DNA from: Planctomycetaceae bacterium
GTDB taxonomy: Bacteria; Planctomycetota; Planctomycetia; Planctomycetales; Planctomycetaceae
Length of the DNA: 64,000 nt
Direction of reading: 5' to 3'
NCBI GenBank assembly: GCA_018699955.1
Contig: JABISG010000116.1
Location: 1 to 64,000 of the forward strand
Part shown: positions 51,902-61,570 of the stretch, piece by piece
How the letters are laid out: every line of letters starts with the position of its first letter
Numbering within the stretch: the stretch's first letter is position 1
The notes under the pieces: generated by a model
Told to the model about the DNA's origin: nothing
Seen by the model: the letters and a program-made list of their open reading frames with translations, nothing else
Databases searched by the model: none
Program-made: the position numbers and the translations under genes

Positions 51902-53095
51902 ACCAACCGAATCCTTCCCATCTCAGGGTTTGCCAGACGTGCAAGACTCACGCTTCGCTTCCGCGACGGCTTTTGGAAATGACGCCCCTTCGCATCGGAC
52001 TTTCAATTGTGAATCGTCTTGAACCATTGAGAAATCCGTTAATTCGATTGTAAGCAGAAATCGCCAAACGAGGAAAGTCCCATTTCAAAGATTTTTTCAA
52101 CTTGGCCGGTTGGCAATGTCGATGCGTTTGTTTGCGACAATTGGGTTGCGAACGGGGAACCGTCGATGCAGCGGTGTCGCGTGCGGTATGACATCCCGGC
52201 GCAAACAAGAAGTGACACCACAGATGCGAAAGAAATGGACCCGATGGCAGGCAGTTGAGCTATCGTCGATTGCTCAGCGGCAGCGCTCGGAACCGGCAGT
52301 ACCCGAGTGTGTTTGCGACATGGGGCCGGTCTCTTCGCCATCGAAAACGTCGTTCAGCAGCGTCAGCATTTCCATGCTTCGCTGCGAACAATTCGGCGAT
52401 GCGGTATTGCCATCTTCGAGTGTACCCACTTCGTCGTCGGCTGCGATGTTGAGATCCACGGACATTGCTCGCGACCGTTATGAGGTGGGGGACTCTTTTG
52501 AACAGGGATAGTCAAGCGGTTTGAACAGGGATAGTCCTGCGGCTGCGCAGCGATGAATTCACCACGACCGCATCTGCCGTCAGTCCGTCTCAACTGTAGT
52601 TCACCGTTGATGATTGAACGGCAGGCAGCGGCCGAAAATGAGTGACGGGTCCACTCAAATTGGCGCGGGAATCGGTGCAATCGGCACAGGCCGTGCGATT
52701 ATCGATCGCGAATCAGTCGCGGCAATCACGAATAGAAGCCTGAAGCGCAAGCGAAGGAGCCTTCAGGAACCGTCGTTCACTTGCCCGTTTGGGAGTTGCG
52801 CATTTGAGTCCCGAAGGGACGGCAGGAAATAGCCCCGTCCGTCAGGGCGGGGGAACCGGTACGAGTTACCGGAGGAAAGCCCCGCAAGGGGCGAAAGGAA
52901 TGCATTGCGAACATTCGTGTCGCCCCTTTGGGGCTAATCGATCGTTTTGACGGCTATTCCACGGACTTACGCCCGTGGCTATTACCTTCCACCGCTTCGC
53001 GGCTAAAAGAAGTTTGCAATTTCTAAAGAGGCAAGCGACGGACGATTCAAAAAAACTCCTTCGTTTGCGCTTCAGGCTTTTATGGTCACTCCGAG
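51902..53095. other. Long intergenic region, repeat-rich
   Basis: 1.2 kb with no firm gene. A 63-residue open frame on the minus strand (52274-52465, begins MSVDLNIAADDEVGTL) might be a small real protein. TTTGAACAGGGATAGTC occurs twice at about 52497-52530. From 52734 a MITE-like unit begins. Several short GC-rich palindromes (for example CGCCCCTTTGGGGCT and around GGAAAGCCCCGCAAGGGGC) fill 52800-52990. Confidence 0.5.
52734..53081. mobile_element. MITE-like unit with terminal inverted repeats
   Basis: The left arm, starting AGAAGCCTGAAGCGCAAGCG at 52734, is matched in inverted orientation by the right arm ending at 53081 (26 bases, two mismatches). The 348-bp interior has no coding potential but carries palindromes around 52850-52990. 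The 59-bp hairpin at 20464-20522 has the same arms. Confidence 0.55.
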
Positions 53096-54883
53096 CTACT
53101 TGTCGGTGAGGCGAATGATTCCGTCCCAGCCGGAGGGGGCGATTCGATTGTTCTGGGCGATGAGCATTCCCAGAAAATCCTGCGCGCGGTCTGTCGTTGG
53201 CATTTTATGCAGGCAGGCGTAGGCGTCTTCCCAGCGTCCGGCGACGAAATGGTCAACGCCCTCGTCGTAGTCGGCCAATTGTTTGTCGCTGAGGCTGGGA
53301 AACTCCGCCAGTGGTGGCACGAGTTCACTCACTTCGACGACCTTGTCCATTCCGTACGGGAGAATCTTTGCCAATCGGCGAATCCGGCCGTCGTCGGGGC
53401 CAAACCGCTCTCGCACAGCATTGGCTGCCGTATCACCCAGCACAATTGGAACGCGCAACTTCTTAGTCATCCCTTCCAGTCGGCTGGCCAGGTTGACGAC
53501 CGGACCGAAGACCGTCACTTTGACCTGGTCGGCAGTTCCCATTTCCCCGGCAACCGCCCGGCCGTGCGCGATGCCGATTCCCACCTCAAAATTCGCCAGC
53601 GGGTGGTCTTCCTGCTGACTGATTTCGGCGAACGCGCGGCGGATGCCCAAGGCCGCGCGACAGGCATTCAGCGGTGCCTCGTCGGATGCGAAAGGCCAAC
53701 CCCAGAACCCCAGCGTGGCGTCTCCCTGGAAGTCGGCGGTGACCCCACCGAATTGATCGATTTGGCGCTGCATGACCTCCATTGCGGCGCTGACCCGTTC
53801 GAGCAGTCCGATCAGGTCATCGGCCGATTGTTCTGCCTTGTGACTGAAGCCACGCAAATCGCAAAACATGACGGCGACATCGCATTCGCGCGGTGCCAAT
53901 ACTTCGGTATCGAGATTATCGCCAAGCAACGAAAGGACGTTGGCCGGAAAATATCGTCGTAGCCCCGACTGTTGCTGCTCTAAATTCTTGAGCCGTTGGA
54001 CCGAACTGATGATCTCCGCGACGAGTTCGGTGAATTTCACATCGGCCTGCAAATCGGCGACTTCGCGACTTGGCAAATTGGCCCCCACGCTGTCGCTTCC
54101 CAAAGCGCCGGCGACGTAGAGTCCCCACGGATTCCCGCTGGGTGCGGCGACGGGGGTGCAAAACGCCCAGTCCAACTCGGCGACCGACGTGTATTGGTCA
54201 TTTCCGAGCGGGCTATTGGGATGCCAGGTATGCAGAACCGTTCGCTTTCGATCAACGAGCGAGTCGTGTACGAGGCGGCGGCTGGGACGGAATTCGCCGG
54301 CCGTTTCTCGTCGTCGATCACCGTGAACAACATCGACGGCGGTTTGTTTTTCGCCCGCCAGACGAACGATTGCGACGGCATCGGAGCGAGCAACGCCGGC
54401 CAAAAGCAAACTTGTCAGGCGGTCGTGAAACTCCAGATCGGTCCGGGCTCCCCAAATGACTTCCGGCAATCGCGACAGCACATTGATTCGGTTGTCTGCA
54501 TCGCGGTAGCGAACTTTTTGCAATTCCTTGGGATCAAACGTCAGTTCTTCCAGTGGTTTTTCGATCGGCGAAAGCGGTTCGGTGCCGATTCTTACGACCT
54601 TGAATTCGGTCGAACCGAGCACGAAACTATGGCCCGATTGCACCCGGCATCTCTGGACTTCGTTCCCGGCAAAGAAGAGTGGATTGGCTGCATGCGAGAG
54701 CCGTTCGACATCGACGAAATCGACCTCGGATTTCAGCCGGACGTGATGCCGCGAAATGTGAGCATCCCAGGGGATCGGCAAATCGACTTCCGGGGCGCGA
54801 CCGACCTCGTAACTTTTGTCGGGCAGCAATGGCATGCGAATGCGTTGGCGGCGATCGGGGCCTGAGACATGTAATTCGATCAA
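53096..54883 (-). CDS. FHA-GAF-class III nucleotidyl cyclase
   Basis: A 595-residue cytoplasmic protein. Order: FHA domain (about 20-110: [27 protein letters not shown]); GAF-like domain (about 140-300); cyclase domain (about 335-510). Both metal Asp are present ([15 protein letters not shown] and [12 protein letters not shown]), as are the transition-state Asn and Arg ([10 protein letters not shown]). The purine-specifying pair is altered: Asp replaces the usual Lys (TADFQGD) and Pro replaces the Asp/Thr (FGPVVNL). ATP or GTP preference is therefore unclear. The ATG overlaps the stop of the kinase gene by 4 bases, so the FHA domain may dock on that kinase's phospho-sites. Confidence 0.88.
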   Translation of the reverse strand: MIELHVSGPDRRQRIRMPLLPDKSYEVGRAPEVDLPIPWDAHISRHHVRLKSEVDFVDVERLSHAANPLFFAGNEVQRCRVQSGHSFVLGSTEFKVVRIGTEPLSPIEKPLEELTFDPKELQKVRYRDADNRINVLSRLPEVIWGARTDLEFHDRLTSLLLAGVARSDAVAIVRLAGEKQTAVDVVHGDRRRETAGEFRPSRRLVHDSLVDRKRTVLHTWHPNSPLGNDQYTSVAELDWAFCTPVAAPSGNPWGLYVAGALGSDSVGANLPSREVADLQADVKFTELVAEIISSVQRLKNLEQQQSGLRRYFPANVLSLLGDNLDTEVLAPRECDVAVMFCDLRGFSHKAEQSADDLIGLLERVSAAMEVMQRQIDQFGGVTADFQGDATLGFWGWPFASDEAPLNACRAALGIRRAFAEISQQEDHPLANFEVGIGIAHGRAVAGEMGTADQVKVTVFGPVVNLASRLEGMTKKLRVPIVLGDTAANAVRERFGPDDGRIRRLAKILPYGMDKVVEVSELVPPLAEFPSLSDKQLADYDEGVDHFVAGRWEDAYACLHKMPTTDRAQDFLGMLIAQNNRIAPSGWDGIIRLTDK

Positions 54884-57096
54884 CGTTGTGTCGACCTTTC
54901 CGATCCGGCCGAACGCGCGTTGCCCGAATGGATTCGAGACGCCGCAGCGATTGCGGTTCCGAGTCGCAGCCCGCGATCGCTGAGTCCGCGTTTGACGAAG
55001 TAAAGCAGCAGGACGATCAATCCGCCGGCGACGACCAGCGCCATCAGCGCGTTGTTGATCATCCCCCCGCGCATGACTTCGATGGGCAGCAGGGCCTCGC
55101 GTCGTCGTTCCTGCACGACGGCGATCCAGCCGGTCTTACCGACGGGTGAAAATGCCGCCAGCCAATCGACTCCGTATTCTTCAGCAGAAATCTTACCGAC
55201 GGGATCTCGGTACACGGCGTCTCGGTCGATTCCCAACGCCGCATCACCCTCGCGATTCGATGTGACGAGTTGTTTGAGTTTCATCCCGAGAGTCGCGTCA
55301 ACCGTTAGCGGTTCCGATGAGCCTGTGGCCTTCAGATTCTCCGGGGTCATCCAGGGGTGGTCGAGCAGTTTGCCGTCGCGGGCGTTGATCAGCGCGACGA
55401 CACGATCAACCTCGCCCGTTCCTTGACCGACCACGTGCCGTTCGTAATCGGCGAGCAGTTGTCCCAGGTGTGTCGTTCGGCCCAGCACGCCGATGACGTT
55501 TTCTCCCTCGGCATCGAATACCGGCACGGTGATTGCCACCATGTACCGCTTCGTCGCTTGACTGACGAACGGAAAGCAGATGTGCGGTTTGCTGATCGGT
55601 TTGACATCGTCCGGGACGTTGTCTCGCGGATGCTCGCCACTCCCGTCGGCAAGCGCCTGTCCGTGAAAATAGTTTCGGTGCTTATAGCTGTGATCCACGG
55701 TGTCGGCACTGTACGGGCCGCGCCAGCGCTGGGTTCCATTGGCGGCGACAAAGAACCAACTGCTGTCCAATTCGCGCGACTGCGCACCGCGGCGCTCATC
55801 GACGACTTTTTTCTGCTGATTCAGAAATTGGTCGAGCGATTTTCGGTCGGTCCAACCGTTTGCCTCGGCGCTTTCAATCGCAGCGACAAGTTGCTCGCTC
55901 TTGGTAACCTGTTCCAAGACGCTTGTGCGGTCTTCCAGCTCGCGCTGGAGGCTTCGCGCCAAAATTCGCGCGGCGTGTGCGTCGCTTTCGAGCGCTCGCT
56001 GTGTCAGGTTTCCCTCCGCTGCTTTGAGCGCGCTGCTCATGGCTTCGTAAATAAAGGGAGCAGTCGCGGCCAGCAACAAGCCGGGGCCGATAATGCCGAG
56101 CGCCAACAGCGGCCGTTTGGCGCGCTGGCGATCGCGCAGTTCTAACTCGTCCAACACGGCTTGCGCGTTGGGGTATCGTTTTTGAGGATCGATTTGGAGG
56201 CAGCGTTCGATGATTTCGGCCAGCCGGCGATCGACGCCGGGGATTTTGCGAAGCGATGCAGGATATTCGCCGTCCTGCAGCACCTTGCGATAGACGGCCA
56301 GGCGTTCTTCCAGGTTGCTCGCCGCCCGCACCAGTTCGTCGTTCTCGGGTGTTCGGAACGGCGGCGCACCGCTGAGCATTTGGTATAGCAGCGCTCCCAA
56401 TGCGTACACATCCCAACGTGCATCGGGAACGCCGGCAGTGCCTGCCTGTTCCGGTGCCATATAAAACAGCGTGCCTAGCGCCGGGTTTTGTTCATAGGGA
56501 AGTCGCGACTGGCCGAAGTCGCAGAGTCGCGGCTCAAAATCGACATCGAGCAACACATTGGCGGGCTTCAAATCACAGTGCAGAATGCCGCTGCCGTGTG
56601 CTTGTACTAATGCCACCAAAACCGACTTGGCAATGCGGACCGCTTCGCGCGCCGGCAGCGATCCATCGGCGAGGTATCCCGCCAGCGATCCATTCTGCAG
56701 GTATTCCATCACGTAATACGGGGGATCGCTTTCCCAGCCAACCGCGATGAGCCGCACGATATTTCGCGACGTATACAGCACCGACAGCTTTTCGACCTCG
56801 CGATTGAGCAGCGACCAATCCAGGCCGCGACGATGCGAGTAAAACTTGATGGCGACCTGCTTGCCCGTATTTTGCTCTTCAGCCAGCCATACCGAACCGT
56901 AAGCGCCTTCGCCGATGCTGCGGAGAATCGTGTATCCGGGTACAGAAGCCGGCGCCAATTCCGTTGGCTGACTCTGTCGCCTTGCCCGCAGGATTTCCTC
57001 GTCGGTTTGCCTCAGCGTGTCGTCGTTCGCACCGGTATTGGCGGTGGCGGTTGGCAGCTTCGAGGCAGCTTCGTTTTCGATTTTGTCAGACGACAT
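54880..57096 (-). CDS. Transmembrane Ser/Thr kinase with extracellular Cache-type sensor
   Basis: A 738-residue protein. Residues about 50-310 are a Hanks-type kinase: SIGEGAYGSVWLAEE, VAIKFYS, HCDLKPANVLLD, LCDFGQSRL and APEQAG. The catalytic Asp, Lys and Asn are intact. A membrane helix follows near 335 (LLALGIIGPGLLLAATAPFI). Then come a long periplasmic sensor of double-Cache type (about 355-655, for example YMVAITVPVFDAEGENVIGV and GVDWLAAFSPVGKTGWIAV) and a second helix near 675 (ALMALVVAGGLIVLLLYFV). Cache sensors bind small ligands outside the cell. It is the first gene of the unit with the FHA-GAF-cyclase (4-base overlap), so ligand, kinase and cyclic-nucleotide synthesis are probably one pathway. 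Confidence 0.9.
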   Translation of the reverse strand: MSSDKIENEAASKLPTATANTGANDDTLRQTDEEILRARRQSQPTELAPASVPGYTILRSIGEGAYGSVWLAEEQNTGKQVAIKFYSHRRGLDWSLLNREVEKLSVLYTSRNIVRLIAVGWESDPPYYVMEYLQNGSLAGYLADGSLPAREAVRIAKSVLVALVQAHGSGILHCDLKPANVLLDVDFEPRLCDFGQSRLPYEQNPALGTLFYMAPEQAGTAGVPDARWDVYALGALLYQMLSGAPPFRTPENDELVRAASNLEERLAVYRKVLQDGEYPASLRKIPGVDRRLAEIIERCLQIDPQKRYPNAQAVLDELELRDRQRAKRPLLALGIIGPGLLLAATAPFIYEAMSSALKAAEGNLTQRALESDAHAARILARSLQRELEDRTSVLEQVTKSEQLVAAIESAEANGWTDRKSLDQFLNQQKKVVDERRGAQSRELDSSWFFVAANGTQRWRGPYSADTVDHSYKHRNYFHGQALADGSGEHPRDNVPDDVKPISKPHICFPFVSQATKRYMVAITVPVFDAEGENVIGVLGRTTHLGQLLADYERHVVGQGTGEVDRVVALINARDGKLLDHPWMTPENLKATGSSEPLTVDATLGMKLKQLVTSNREGDAALGIDRDAVYRDPVGKISAEEYGVDWLAAFSPVGKTGWIAVVQERRREALLPIEVMRGGMINNALMALVVAGGLIVLLLYFVKRGLSDRGLRLGTAIAAASRIHSGNARSAGSERSTQR

Positions 57097-57461
57097 GCTC
57101 TTTTCTCAGCAGGAGCGTCAATTCTGAAGGGCGCCCCACAGGATACCAGACTCCCCGCGACACTCAAACCGTGCAGCGTTTCCTTGATCGGGTGACCGAC
57201 AACCAGCCCGCCGCGCAAGCAAGGGTTTAACCAGAGGTTGCGACTGAAATACCCTTGCTCGCGCGGCAAGCTGGCACTCAGACTCGACTCCTGAATAATC
57301 GAGCCGCCTTGAAGGGAATCGATTGCTTGCTTGTTTGGCGGTTTGGGGATCACTACAATGTGCGATCCGCCTGCGCGGTATGCAGGATTGTGGAGTTGCC
57401 AGATCGTGGCGAGTTGTTTCTGATTGGAATGCTTCCCTGGAGGGAAGAAGGAGTCGGAATT
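57097..57461. other. Divergent intergenic region with a 16-bp hairpin
   Basis: CCGCGCAAGCAAGGGT (57211-57226) pairs with ACCCTTGCTCGCGCGG (57251-57266) with one mismatch and a 24-base loop. It has no T-run. The region carries promoters for the kinase-cyclase unit and gap. No gene is visible. Confidence 0.55.
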
Positions 57462-58484
57462 GTGGCTGTGGTGAATGTAGGTATCAATGGTTTTGGGCGA
57501 ATTGGCCGTATTACTTTCCGCGCGCTGGCGGCTCGTTCAAGTGAATTCAATGTCGTAGCAATCAACGATCTTGGCGATCCGACCGATTTGGCGATGCTGC
57601 TGAAGTACGACAGCGTTCAGGGACGTTTCCCTGGAACCGTCGAAGTCGACGGCAACTCGCTGGTGGTGAACGGCAAGTCGATTCGCATTTGTGCCGAACG
57701 CGATCCCCGTAATCTCCCCTGGAAAGAACTGGGCGTCGAGGTGGCACTCGAATCGACCGGATTCTTCCGCGGTCGTCAAACCGATGACAAGCCCGGTTAC
57801 GACAGCCATATCACGGCCGGTGCCCGCAAGGTCATCATTTCGGCTCCCGCCCAGGACGAGCCGGACCTGACCGTTGTCCTCGGCGTGAACGACGATCAGA
57901 TTACGGCTGAGCACAACTGCATCTCGAATGCCAGTTGCACGACGAATTGCCTGGCACCGATGGTCAAAGTGCTGAACGAAAAATTCGGCCTCGAACAGGG
58001 CCTGATGACGACGGTTCACGCTTACACCAACGATCAGCGAATCGCCGATCAATTGCATTCCGATCCGTTTCGGGCGCGGGCAGCCGCCGTCAACATCATT
58101 CCCACAACCACCGGTGCCGCCAAAGCGGTCGGACTGGTGTTGCCGGAATTGAACGGCAAATTGACCGGATTATCGCTCCGCGTGCCGGTTCCGGCAGGAA
58201 GCATCACCGATCTGGTGGCCTCGCTGAAGACCGACGCATCGGTTGAGGAAGTCAACGCGGCGATGAAAGAGGCCGCCGCCGGTCCTCTGAAAGGGGTCGT
58301 GGAGTACAACACCGATCCGATCGTTTCCAGCGACATCATCGGCAACTCGCACAGTTGTATCTTCGATTCCAACTGGACGACGAAGATCGGCACCGGGATG
58401 GTCAAAGTGCTCGGCTGGTACGACAACGAATACGGTTACTCCAACCGGACAGCCGACCTGATCGCGCGAGTCGCACAGTTCTAA
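57462..58484 (+). CDS. gap: Type I glyceraldehyde-3-phosphate dehydrogenase
   Basis: A 340-residue glycolytic enzyme (G3P to 1,3-bisphosphoglycerate, NAD). [20 protein letters not shown] is the Rossmann start. The catalytic Cys is in [12 protein letters not shown], the nearby His in [10 protein letters not shown]-like VHAYTNDQ, and the C-terminus [15 protein letters not shown] is intact. The GTG at 57462 is chosen for its ribosome-binding site (AAGGAG, 8 bases upstream); the open frame runs further upstream to 57255 but that stretch has no family resemblance. It is monocistronic and followed by a terminator at 58503-58542. Confidence 0.95.
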   Translation: MAVVNVGINGFGRIGRITFRALAARSSEFNVVAINDLGDPTDLAMLLKYDSVQGRFPGTVEVDGNSLVVNGKSIRICAERDPRNLPWKELGVEVALESTGFFRGRQTDDKPGYDSHITAGARKVIISAPAQDEPDLTVVLGVNDDQITAEHNCISNASCTTNCLAPMVKVLNEKFGLEQGLMTTVHAYTNDQRIADQLHSDPFRARAAAVNIIPTTTGAAKAVGLVLPELNGKLTGLSLRVPVPAGSITDLVASLKTDASVEEVNAAMKEAAAGPLKGVVEYNTDPIVSSDIIGNSHSCIFDSNWTTKIGTGMVKVLGWYDNEYGYSNRTADLIARVAQF

Positions 58485-58502
58485 GATCGGAAAATGGGAC
58501 GG

Positions 58503-58542
58503 AAAACAGGCCGCAAAGCGTCTTTTTCGGGCGGTCTGTTTT
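58503..58542 (+). terminator. Terminator of gap
   Basis: AAAACAGGCCGC (58503-58514) pairs with GCGGTCTGTTTT (58531-58542), 11 pairs plus one G.T, ending in a short T-run, 18 bases after the stop codon. The next 280 bases hold no gene. Confidence 0.85.
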
Positions 58543-58822
58543 CCCAACGCCATCACACAATTGGGGAAACTCCCTGACGCAGACGCCCTCCAGCCTCAGC
58601 CCGGATTCGACTTTCGACTGGACGCGCAGCGACGCAATGGTCACAATTGTGCAACGTTGCAGCGAGCGTTTTCAAGATGCCCGGACAACATTGCCGGGCT
58701 GGAAGGCTGAGTGAGACGAGTTCGGTTTCTAAACCGATCGGCACGTTAACAGTCTGCAACAGTTCTTACCGCAACTTCGGCGGATCGCCCACAATCTTTC
58801 GGTCGCGTCAGATCGTACATCC

Positions 58823-59533
58823 ATGAACCGACAGGCTCTCTTAGAACAGCTACGGACCGAATCGCCAGTCATCGCACCGTCGATGCTGAAGTGCGATTTC
58901 GGAAATCTGCAGCGCGAATTGGAGTTGCTGGAGTCGGCCGGAGCGCGGGCGCTGCATCTGGATGTGATGGATGGTCACTTCGTCCCGAATCTTTCTTACG
59001 GCCCGATGGTCATTAAGAGGATGCGGCAACTGACCGACCTGCCTTTCGATGCCCACCTGATGATTTCCGAGCCGGGGAAATACCTGGACGAATTCCTCGA
59101 CGCAGGTTGCGACCTTATCACTTTTCACACCGAAGCGGTTGATGATCCGCTGCCGTTGCTCGAGAGAATTCGCTCAGCAGGCGCAGCAGCCGGTGTTGCC
59201 TTGAATCCCGGCACGCCGGTGGCGGATATCAAGCCATTGCTATCGGAATGTGATTTGGTGTTGGTGATGAGCGTGGAACCGGGGTTCGGCGGCCAGAAGT
59301 TCATGCCCGCATCCATCGAAAAGCTGCGGCAATTGAAAGACGCCTCGCCGTCGCACATGCTGTTGGGCATCGACGGTGGAATTGGACCGGAAACAATTGA
59401 AGCGACGGCTCAGGCCGGCGCAAACCTTTTTGTTGTCGGCAGCGCGATTTTCGACGCCGCCGACTATGGTCAAGCAATCAACGAACTGGCATGCCTTGCC
59501 GGTAACAATACGGATGTCGCATCGGCCGGTTAG
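58823..59533 (+). CDS. rpe: Ribulose-phosphate 3-epimerase
   Basis: A 236-residue TIM-barrel enzyme of the pentose phosphate pathway. PSMLKCDFGNL at the N-terminus, LDVMDGHFVPNLSYGPMVIK (metal His/Asp), DAHLMISEPGKYLDEF, VALNPGTPV, MSVEPGFGGQKFMP and LGIDGGIGPETIE are the family blocks, all intact. ATG 58823. It is followed after 81 bases by the histidine-phosphatase-like and accD genes on the same strand, perhaps one operon. Confidence 0.93.
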   Translation: MNRQALLEQLRTESPVIAPSMLKCDFGNLQRELELLESAGARALHLDVMDGHFVPNLSYGPMVIKRMRQLTDLPFDAHLMISEPGKYLDEFLDAGCDLITFHTEAVDDPLPLLERIRSAGAAAGVALNPGTPVADIKPLLSECDLVLVMSVEPGFGGQKFMPASIEKLRQLKDASPSHMLLGIDGGIGPETIEATAQAGANLFVVGSAIFDAADYGQAINELACLAGNNTDVASAG

Positions 59534-59614
59534 CCGCCACACAACGGGGAGTCTTCCTCTTCGAGTCGCATCTAACCCGCAAAATCGCTTCCCAATTGGA
59601 GAATCGACTCTCCC

Positions 59615-60262
59615 ATGTCTATTGCAGTTTTGATTCGTCCTGGTTGCACCGACTATGATGAACAGCATCGAATTCAAGGGGCGCTCGACTTGCCCCTGAA
59701 TGATCGTGGCCGTCAGCAGGTCGATCGGTTGATCGACGAGTTGCGCGGTCAGAAGCTGGAAAAGATATTCACCTCGTCTTCAGAGCCTGCCCACTCGACC
59801 GCAATAGCGGTGGGTGACAGCCTGGATGTCCCGGTGAAGGAGTTGGATGGTTTGCGAAATTTTGATCAGGGGCTGTGGCAAGGTCTGCAGGTTGATGACG
59901 TCCGCCGCAAGTACCCGAAAGCCTACAAGCAGTGGAACGAGTCGCCGGAGTCGATTTGCCCACCCGAAGGGGAGCCGGTTGAAGAGCTGGCCGAGCGCGT
60001 TCGCCGCGCCTTGCGAAAACCAATGAAGCGCGGGACGCGATTTGCGGTCGTTGCCTCGGAGCCAATTGCGATGCTGGTTCGTGGCGTGATCACCGGCAGC
60101 GAGTCGAGTACGCCCGGTCCAATTTGTGGCGACGCCGACGTTGAACGGATCGAAGTTTTGCATTTCGGCGAAGACGAGTCGGTCAATGGAGCGAACGGCA
60201 ACGGGAAAACTGTTCCCGTGTCGGCGGCATCGATACCGAATGGGGGAGGTGAGGTGCGATGA
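59615..60262 (+). CDS. Histidine-phosphatase-superfamily protein without catalytic residues
   Basis: A 215-residue protein with the overall layout of the phosphoglycerate-mutase/histidine phosphatase fold ([64 protein letters not shown]). The RHG motif reads R8-P9-G10, so the phospho-accepting His is Pro. The second Arg region has EPA instead of KRA. The usual SHG near residue 148 reads ASEP, so the second His is missing too. It should be catalytically inactive, perhaps a binding or scaffold protein. Its last 4 bases overlap the start of accD (ATGA). Confidence 0.85.
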   Translation: MSIAVLIRPGCTDYDEQHRIQGALDLPLNDRGRQQVDRLIDELRGQKLEKIFTSSSEPAHSTAIAVGDSLDVPVKELDGLRNFDQGLWQGLQVDDVRRKYPKAYKQWNESPESICPPEGEPVEELAERVRRALRKPMKRGTRFAVVASEPIAMLVRGVITGSESSTPGPICGDADVERIEVLHFGEDESVNGANGNGKTVPVSAASIPNGGGEVR

Positions 60263-61119
60263 GTTCTGTTCCGAAACAAGATTTGGATTCGTGGAGAGGC
60301 CAAGTGAGTAAACCGAAGCGCGGCGTTCCCGAGGGCCTGTGGGTCCGCTGCGATGGTTGCCATGCAACCGTTTTTCGCAAGGAAGTCGATAAGGCACTTG
60401 GCGTCTGTCCGGAACCGGGTTGCGGCCATCACTTTTATGTCTCGGCTGCCACGCGTATTCGTCAACTGCTCGATGCAGACAGCTTCGAGGAATGGGATGC
60501 CAACCTGTTGCCATCCGATCCACTGCAGTTCGCAGATAAGAAGTCGTACAAAGATCGACTCGTCAGCGAGCAGAAAAAGACCGGTATGAAGGAAGCGGGT
60601 ATTGTTGGCCGGGGCTACATGCGCGGTCGCCCGCTGGTGCTGGGGCTGACCGACTCGGCGTTTATTATGGGGAGCATGGGATCGGTCGTCGGTGAAAAGT
60701 TAACGCGGGCGATTGAACGGGCCACCGAAAAGAATCTGCCGGTGGTCATCGTCAGCGGTTCGGGCGGCGGTGCGCGAATGCACGAGGGAATTCTCTCGTT
60801 GATGCAAATGGGCAAAGTGTCGGCCGCATTGGCACGATTTCACGAAGCCGGTGGGTTGTTCATTTCGCTGTTGACCAACCCGACGATGGGCGGCGTGGCC
60901 GCGAGTTTCGCCTCGCTGGGCGATGTCGTCCTGGCCGAGCCGAAAGCGCTAATCGGTTTTGCCGGTCCGCGCGTGGTCAAATCGACCGTGAATATTGAAC
61001 TGCCCGAAGACTTTCAAACGAGCGAATTCCTGCTCGAACACGGTTTCGTCGATCGCATTGTTGAACGCAAAAACATGCGAACCGAAATCGCACGGATCAT
61101 CGACTATTGCGGCAAGTGA
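60259..61119 (+). CDS. accD: Acetyl-CoA carboxylase carboxyltransferase beta subunit
   Basis: A 286-residue subunit of acetyl-CoA carboxylase, the first step of fatty acid synthesis. The N-terminal zinc ribbon is CDGC ... CPEPGC (near residues 31-55). The crotonase-like core includes [60 protein letters not shown] and [13 protein letters not shown] (near 235). Zinc ligands and core are intact. It begins within the preceding gene's stop. Its terminator is at 61146-61180. Confidence 0.94.
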   Translation: MSSVPKQDLDSWRGQVSKPKRGVPEGLWVRCDGCHATVFRKEVDKALGVCPEPGCGHHFYVSAATRIRQLLDADSFEEWDANLLPSDPLQFADKKSYKDRLVSEQKKTGMKEAGIVGRGYMRGRPLVLGLTDSAFIMGSMGSVVGEKLTRAIERATEKNLPVVIVSGSGGGARMHEGILSLMQMGKVSAALARFHEAGGLFISLLTNPTMGGVAASFASLGDVVLAEPKALIGFAGPRVVKSTVNIELPEDFQTSEFLLEHGFVDRIVERKNMRTEIARIIDYCGK

Positions 61120-61145
61120 CGCCGCCCCCGACGCACGCCACAAAA

Positions 61146-61180
61146 AAGAAACCCGGTTTTTCCAAAAAACCGGGTTTCTT
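61146..61180 (+). terminator. Terminator of accD
   Basis: AAGAAACCCGGTTTTT pairs with AAAAACCGGGTTTCTT around a two-to-four-base loop, 27 bases after the accD stop. A-rich and T-rich edges also allow it to act on the other strand. Confidence 0.85.
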
Positions 61181-61446
61181 CGTTTGCGCTTTCTCGATTC
61201 GGCGTGAACCGCGCAGCGTCGTTGTCCGTTCTCAAAGCCCCCGGGCTGCGGCCTGTGGGATCGAGAGTCTCAACAAGCAAATTTGTGACTTTCGCTAATA
61301 TTGACGTGAGAAATGCGAATCAAGCAGAGGGCCGCCGGTAAAGTTTTCGGTGGCGACGTTAGTTTTTCGTATTTTTTTCGCCCCGGTTACAGTATTCTGC
61401 CTGTAGAACACGTCTATACATTCAGGTGTCGCATCGAATCTTGAGG

Positions 61447-61508
61447 GGGTGCCACTGGCGTGTCGCCCGCGCATCACGGTCAGCACTGGCGACACGCCAG
61501 TGGCACCC
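61447..61508. repeat. Paired dispersed palindromes, copy 5
   Basis: GGGTGCCACTGGCG at 61447 faces CGCCAGTGGCACCC ending at 61508, each with its own internal hairpin (61452-61471 degraded, 61484-61503 perfect). It lies just upstream of the exported-protein gene at 61571. Confidence 0.75.
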
Positions 61509-61570
61509 ATTAATTGAGACGCGACAAGAGACCCGAATCGTAAACTTCTACTTCTCTCGACGGGAATGCG

